A stretch of 9,085 nt of DNA from CAYXFD01 sp964464175. Its GTDB lineage: Bacteria; Cloacimonadota; Cloacimonadia; Cloacimonadales; JAJBBL01. Positions within the stretch are counted from its first letter, which is position 1, and the number at the start of each line of letters is the position of its first letter. Shown in pieces: positions 5,708 through 9,085 of the stretch. Position numbers and translations under genes: made by a program. Below the pieces are notes generated by a model that was not told where the DNA came from, made no database searches, and worked only from the letters and a program-made list of their open reading frames with translations. The stretch lies in the NCBI GenBank assembly GCA_964464175.1, contig CAYXFD010000046.1, positions 1 to 9,085 on the forward strand. The letters are read 5' to 3'.

Positions 5708-6814
5708 ATGGACAGTAATATGAAGATACTTAAAGTATTGGTTATTCTTGCTTTAGCAGTTTCTGTTTTCTTATGCAGCAAAGGATTCGCTCAGCAACAA
5801 ACCGGCCTTGATTGGTCAAAGTTTGATTTTGTTTCGGGCGATGAGATTATTTTTGAAGACAATCAGGAAGGTGAACGTAATGGCGAATTTCCCAGCAGAT
5901 GGGATCTGGTCAACGGCTCAGTAGAAAATGCCGTTTTTAACGGTGAAAACGTGATTATGTTTATCAATACAAACAGCAACAGTACCGGGGGTATTGTCCC
6001 TATGATGACCAACGGCTATGAAGATTATCTGCCCGATGAATTTACTGTTGAGTTTGATGCCTACTTTGACAATCACAACCGAACCTACCGGGTTTTATTT
6101 TACGATGGGAAAAACCAGAGCAGCCTGAATAGAAGCGCCAACCCCGGCAGCAATAACAGAGTTGACAGGATTAAGATAACCCAAAATTCCGTCAATTATG
6201 GAACCACTACCGCTCATTATCCCGGATTCGGGCAAAGTTCCCGTGAGGATGCTGCACGTTCCCAGCCGGGCTGGAGACGCGTTTCTATTTCCTTTAACAA
6301 AAGAGCTCTGAAGGTTTACCTTGATGATGCAAGAGTTCTTAATATCCCAAACATGAGCTATAATCCGCTCGGACTTACTTTTGCATACCACAACCCGACC
6401 GGTGGTCATTTAGGTTACATGAAAAACATCAGAGTCGGCAAAGGGGCTGTTCCGCTATATGACAAGGTCTTCACCGATGGTAAGATTATCGCCACCGGTA
6501 TTCGATTTGACGTCAATAAAGCCACATTAAGACCTGAGAGCTATGGGGTAATCAATGAAATCGTAAAACTGATGAAAGAGAACTCATCCCTTAACTTCAG
6601 TGTAGAAGGCCACACAGACAGTGACGGAAGCGAAAGCCATAACCAAACACTCTCTGAAGCAAGGGCAAAGACCGTTATGGAAGAAATGATAAAAATGGGC
6701 GTATCTCCATCCCGGCTTGTATCTGTCGGTCATGGCCAGTCTAAGCCAATTACCGGCAACGATACCGCTGAAGGAAAGGCACAGAACCGAAGAGTTGAGT
6801 TTGTTAAGTTCTAA
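5708..6814 (+). CDS. Exported OmpA-family protein with N-terminal jelly-roll-like domain
   Basis: This is a 368-residue protein. A signal peptide covers residues 1-28 (KILKVLVILALAVSVFLCSK then GFA-QQ, with cleavage probably after the Ala). The Cys in LCSKG could alternatively be a lipobox, but the spacing fits a plain signal peptide better. Residues 30-250, with DFVSGDEIIFEDN, EFPSRWDL, FTVEFDAYFD and LKVYLDDARVL, look like a beta-sandwich of the LamG/jelly-roll kind. This part is common before OmpA domains in Bacteroidota-type proteins. Residues 262-368 are an OmpA C-terminal domain with the peptidoglycan-binding D304 (EGHTDSDG) and R319 (LSEARA), ending NRRVEFVKF. It should anchor to the cell wall in the periplasm. 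The start may be ATG 5708 (GAGAG upstream) or ATG 5720 (GGA 8 bases upstream); the second removes an MDSN prefix. No linked partner genes are visible. Confidence 0.88.
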   Translation: MDSNMKILKVLVILALAVSVFLCSKGFAQQQTGLDWSKFDFVSGDEIIFEDNQEGERNGEFPSRWDLVNGSVENAVFNGENVIMFINTNSNSTGGIVPMMTNGYEDYLPDEFTVEFDAYFDNHNRTYRVLFYDGKNQSSLNRSANPGSNNRVDRIKITQNSVNYGTTTAHYPGFGQSSREDAARSQPGWRRVSISFNKRALKVYLDDARVLNIPNMSYNPLGLTFAYHNPTGGHLGYMKNIRVGKGAVPLYDKVFTDGKIIATGIRFDVNKATLRPESYGVINEIVKLMKENSSLNFSVEGHTDSDGSESHNQTLSEARAKTVMEEMIKMGVSPSRLVSVGHGQSKPITGNDTAEGKAQNRRVEFVKF

Positions 6815-6963
6815 GCGGTCGAATTTTGCATATAAGTTCGCAACCGGTATATCTACAGTTGCTGAGCTCCCTTTCCGGGCAGAACCTAAGGCTTACAGCA
6901 ACAAGCCTCGCTCCTTAGAGATCATTGCAGCGAACGATAAACACGCAGAATGAACAGAACAAG

Positions 6964-8415
6964 ATGCTGACAAATAATCCATTTAATTTTGACTACTCAT
7001 ATCTATCGCTTCCCGGTAAGTTATATAGTATTGTTAAACCAAGCTCTTTTTCTAATGCGGAAGTACTTCTCTGGAATGAAAAACTGGGTGCTGAACTGAG
7101 CCTTTCAACAAAGAAACCGGATGATTTTCTTGCCTGGTTTCTTGAAGATGAATCAAACAGCATAGCGAAATCTTATGCCCAGGCTTATGCAGGTCATCAG
7201 TTTGGTCATTTTACCACATTAGGGGACGGAAGAGCTATCATCATAGGTGAACACCTCACTGAAAACAACAAGCGTTTTGATATTCAATTAAAAGGAAGCG
7301 GAAAAACCATCTATTCCAGAGGTGGCGATGGTAAGGCAACATTGAGAGCTATGCTGAGAGAGTACCTGATAAGCGAAGCTATGCACTCTCTAAACATGCC
7401 TTCATCAAGAAGCCTTGCCGTGCTTAAAACAGGTGAACCGGTATTACGAGAAACTATGCACGAAGGTGCCGTTCTGGTAAGAGTAATGAAGAGCCATATA
7501 AGGGTCGGGACTTTTGAATATGCGGCTCATTTCGGCTCGCTTGCTGATTTAAAGGCACTTACAGCCTACACTGTCAAAAGATTGTATCCTGAGATTGAGC
7601 ATGACGAATACCCGGTTATCAGTTTACTCAACAAAGTAATGATCCGGCAGATTGAACTGGTTGTAAACTGGATGCGTGTTGGTTTTATTCATGGTGTGAT
7701 GAATACGGATAACACTTCAATAAGCGGTGAAACGTTTGATTATGGTCCCTGTGCGTTTATGAACAGTTATCATCCGGAAACGGTTTTTAGCTCTATTGAC
7801 CGTAACGGCAGATATGCTTTTGATAAGCAACCTGACATAATAAAGTGGAATATCGCGAGATTTGCAGAAACCTTGCTGCCGATCATTCATTCCGATATCG
7901 ATATCTCTTTAGAACTTGCCCAAACAGCCCTCGCCGGTTTTGATAAGGCTTGGCAGGAAAGGTATTATGACACCATGCTCAACAAAATCGGCATTGATAG
8001 CAACAATCCCGAACTATACTCATTAGTGGACGACCTGCTGCAAATAATGAAAGAACTGAAAATGGATTACACCAATACATTTTTGGCTTTATCACAAGAG
8101 ATAAGTATTGAGAATAACCCAATCAACAGGGCTGATTTTAAGCCATGGTTAGAAAAATGGCAAGATGCCATTGATAATTCTAATGGCAGGCAGCAGGCAA
8201 AGAAACTGATGAACCGGAATAATCCTGTCTTTATCGCAAGAAATCACTTAGTTGAGCAAGCTCTTGATGAGGCGGTAAATGGAGATCTAAGCTTATATGA
8301 AAGACTTTTGAATACTCTCTCGCAACCCTATCAATATCAAAACAACTGCGATGAATATATGAAACCACCAGACAAAGTTTTTGAAGAGAATTATAAGACA
8401 TTCTGTGGTACATAA
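6964..8415 (+). CDS. selO: Protein adenylyltransferase SelO (YdiU family)
   Basis: SelO is a pseudokinase-fold enzyme that transfers AMP from ATP to Ser, Thr or Tyr of proteins and is linked to redox stress. With ATG 6964 the protein has 483 residues, close to the 478 of E. coli YdiU, and begins MLTNNPFNFDYSYLSLPGKL, where family similarity starts. An earlier TTG at 6925 would add 13 residues without recognisable sequence. Signature motifs are AYAGHQFGHFTTLGDGRA, the nucleotide-binding QLKGSGKT (K110), REYLISEAM and HGVMNTDN (N247-N250, D249 the expected catalytic base), with metal ligands N250 and D259 in FDYGP. Numbering runs three below P. syringae SelO throughout. It ends FCGT, with Cys where some eukaryotic relatives carry selenocysteine; DYGPC offers another Cys. 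The 149-base gap after the OmpA-like gene shows no clear promoter, so co-transcription is possible. Confidence 0.95.
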   Translation: MLTNNPFNFDYSYLSLPGKLYSIVKPSSFSNAEVLLWNEKLGAELSLSTKKPDDFLAWFLEDESNSIAKSYAQAYAGHQFGHFTTLGDGRAIIIGEHLTENNKRFDIQLKGSGKTIYSRGGDGKATLRAMLREYLISEAMHSLNMPSSRSLAVLKTGEPVLRETMHEGAVLVRVMKSHIRVGTFEYAAHFGSLADLKALTAYTVKRLYPEIEHDEYPVISLLNKVMIRQIELVVNWMRVGFIHGVMNTDNTSISGETFDYGPCAFMNSYHPETVFSSIDRNGRYAFDKQPDIIKWNIARFAETLLPIIHSDIDISLELAQTALAGFDKAWQERYYDTMLNKIGIDSNNPELYSLVDDLLQIMKELKMDYTNTFLALSQEISIENNPINRADFKPWLEKWQDAIDNSNGRQQAKKLMNRNNPVFIARNHLVEQALDEAVNGDLSLYERLLNTLSQPYQYQNNCDEYMKPPDKVFEENYKTFCGT

Positions 8416-8468
8416 AGATAGTTGAGGGATTAGGGATTAGAGATACCTGCGGAAGGAGAGCAAGGAGT

Positions 8469-8488
8469 GGGCGGTTCGTGAACCGCCC
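8469..8488 (+). repeat. GC-rich hairpin, copy 3 of 3
   Basis: Identical 20-base palindrome to those at 2638 and 5122, with the linker GCGAGGTAAAGAGAAAAGCC after it in place of GCGAAGT(G/A)AAGAG. It lies unusually close to the gene end. Confidence 0.9.
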
Positions 8489-8804
8489 CTACAGCGAGGT
8501 AAAGAGAAAAGCCTGCGGAAGGATTAGGAAACGAGAGATCAGGGATTAGAGATTAGGGAAAAAAACCGGAGGAAGGATTAGCAGGATGTTGTGGCGAGCT
8601 GGAGCTCACCACCCCTGGGAAAAACCTAAGGAAGAATAGCAAGTCCATGGGAAGCAGAGCAGGGAGATGTACCGCAATTTGGTAAATTGCGCTGAACAAG
8701 TTAGCAACTTGTTCTACAAAAAAATGAAAAACCAAAGAAGTGCAGCTACGAAGAAAAGATAAAACCAGAGCTGGAAGCTCCGGATACGGAAAAGAAAGAA
8801 TGTA

Positions 8805-8826
8805 GCGAGGGCGTCTCTGCCCGCGC
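8805..8826 (+). repeat. Variant hairpin cassette unique to block 3
   Basis: GCGAGGGC-gtctct-GCCCGCGC pairs at 7 of 8 positions. It is flanked on both sides by a CCAGAGCTGGAAGCTCCGGA phrase, as though it had been inserted between two copies of that phrase, in a place where other units have the GGGCGG hairpin or nothing. Confidence 0.75.
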
Positions 8827-8866
8827 CAAAGAAAAACCAGAGCTGGAAGCTCCGGATACGAAAAAA

Positions 8867-9085
8867 GAGAAAAGCCTGCGGAAGGATTAGCAGGATGTTG
8901 TGGCGAGCTGGAGCTCACCACCCCTGAAGGAAGACAGAAGAAAGAGTAGCAAGTCCATCGGAAGCCGAGCAGGGAGATGTACCGCAATTTGGTAAATTGC
9001 GCTAAACAAGTTGGCAACTTGTTCTACATGAAAATGAAAAACCAAAGAAGTGCAGCTACGAAGAAAAGATAAAACCAGAGCTGGA
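8867..9085 (+). repeat. Long dispersed repeat, right copy (partner at 5157-5374)
   Basis: This copy is in direct orientation with the left copy. It continues to the window edge, so its full length is unknown. The pair encloses about 3.5 kb including the OmpA-like gene and selO. Confidence 0.85.

Larger units (their letters stand above)
8421..9085 (+). repeat. Modular hairpin repeat block 3, running off the window
   Basis: This block begins within 10 bases of the selO stop with GGGATTAG repeats (8426, 8433 and later 8542). It then carries the GGGCGG hairpin (8469-8488), two GTGGCGAGCT-gg-AGCTCACCAC hairpins (8591 and 8900), GCAATTT-ggt-AAATTGC at 8674 and 8984, AACAAGTT-(a/g)gc-AACTTGTT after each, GAGCT-gga-AGCTC small hairpins, and one hairpin seen nowhere else (8805-8826). 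It contains no gene that I can support; a 154-residue minus-strand open frame follows from base composition. Confidence 0.9.

Noticed and set aside
5400..5781. Two minus-strand frames before and into the OmpA-like gene
   Set aside because: They overlap the signal-peptide coding region antisense and read as low-complexity shadows. The only minus-strand relic I accept there is the short transposase piece in another frame.
6717..6953. 78-codon frame across the end of the OmpA-like gene
   Set aside because: It begins inside the OmpA domain in another frame. The part beyond the gene has no ribosome site or domain.
8395..8415. Selenocysteine codon near the SelO C-terminus
   Set aside because: The codon before GT is TGT (Cys), followed by TAA; there is no in-frame TGA, so no selenocysteine is encoded.

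Overview
This 9.1-kb window looks like accessory DNA from a Gram-negative, moderately AT-rich anaerobe-type genome of the FCB group (Bacteroidota/Cloacimonadota-like). That placement is an inference. It rests on an OmpA-family lipidated or periplasmic-type protein whose N-terminal half resembles those of Bacteroidota, on weak Shine-Dalgarno signals before ompA-like and selO, and on intergenic blocks of short modular hairpins. It was not tested by any search.

Layout, left to right. Positions 1-55 hold the first codons of a minus-strand gene starting MAQKENKNCFVIMPISDA, a start typical of TIR-like/nucleotide-processing effector domains, with a candidate promoter at 219-246. Positions 279-801 are a decayed minus-strand IS4-type transposase with two frameshifts. 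A plus-strand gene at 842-2392 encodes an HELGH zinc metallopeptidase domain joined to a C-terminal ComEA-like helix-hairpin-helix; no signal peptide remains. Block 1 of hairpin repeats follows. Next come a strong promoter and candidate operator, and a two-gene unit: an XRE-HTH/ImmA-IrrE metalloprotease regulator (2988-4067) overlapping a PIN-domain gene (4051-4583) that is broken by one base. Block 2 of hairpin repeats (about 4613-5393) contains a 212-bp perfect-length tandem duplication and ends against a second transposase fragment. An OmpA-like cell-wall-binding protein (5708-6814) and the protein AMPylase SelO (6964-8415) follow, and block 3 of repeats runs off the right edge.

How the parts relate. 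The XRE/ImmA-IrrE and PIN genes look like a toxin-antitoxin-style pair in which the nuclease-like partner has decayed and the regulator is intact. The two transposase fragments are on the same strand, lie in collinear order, and overlap by about 24 nearly identical bases at 771-794 and 5394-5417. This suggests that the roughly 4.6-kb segment between them, which carries the metallopeptidase, the regulator/PIN pair and two repeat blocks, was inserted into, or recombined at, one older transposase gene. OmpA-like and SelO are ordinary chromosomal-type genes to the right of this segment.

The most unusual component is the repeat system. Three blocks, all in one orientation and each directly 3' of a plus-strand gene, are assembled from a small set of interchangeable hairpins joined by conserved purine-rich linkers. 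Paired variants have changed stems that still base-pair. I see no CRISPR array, tRNA or rRNA.
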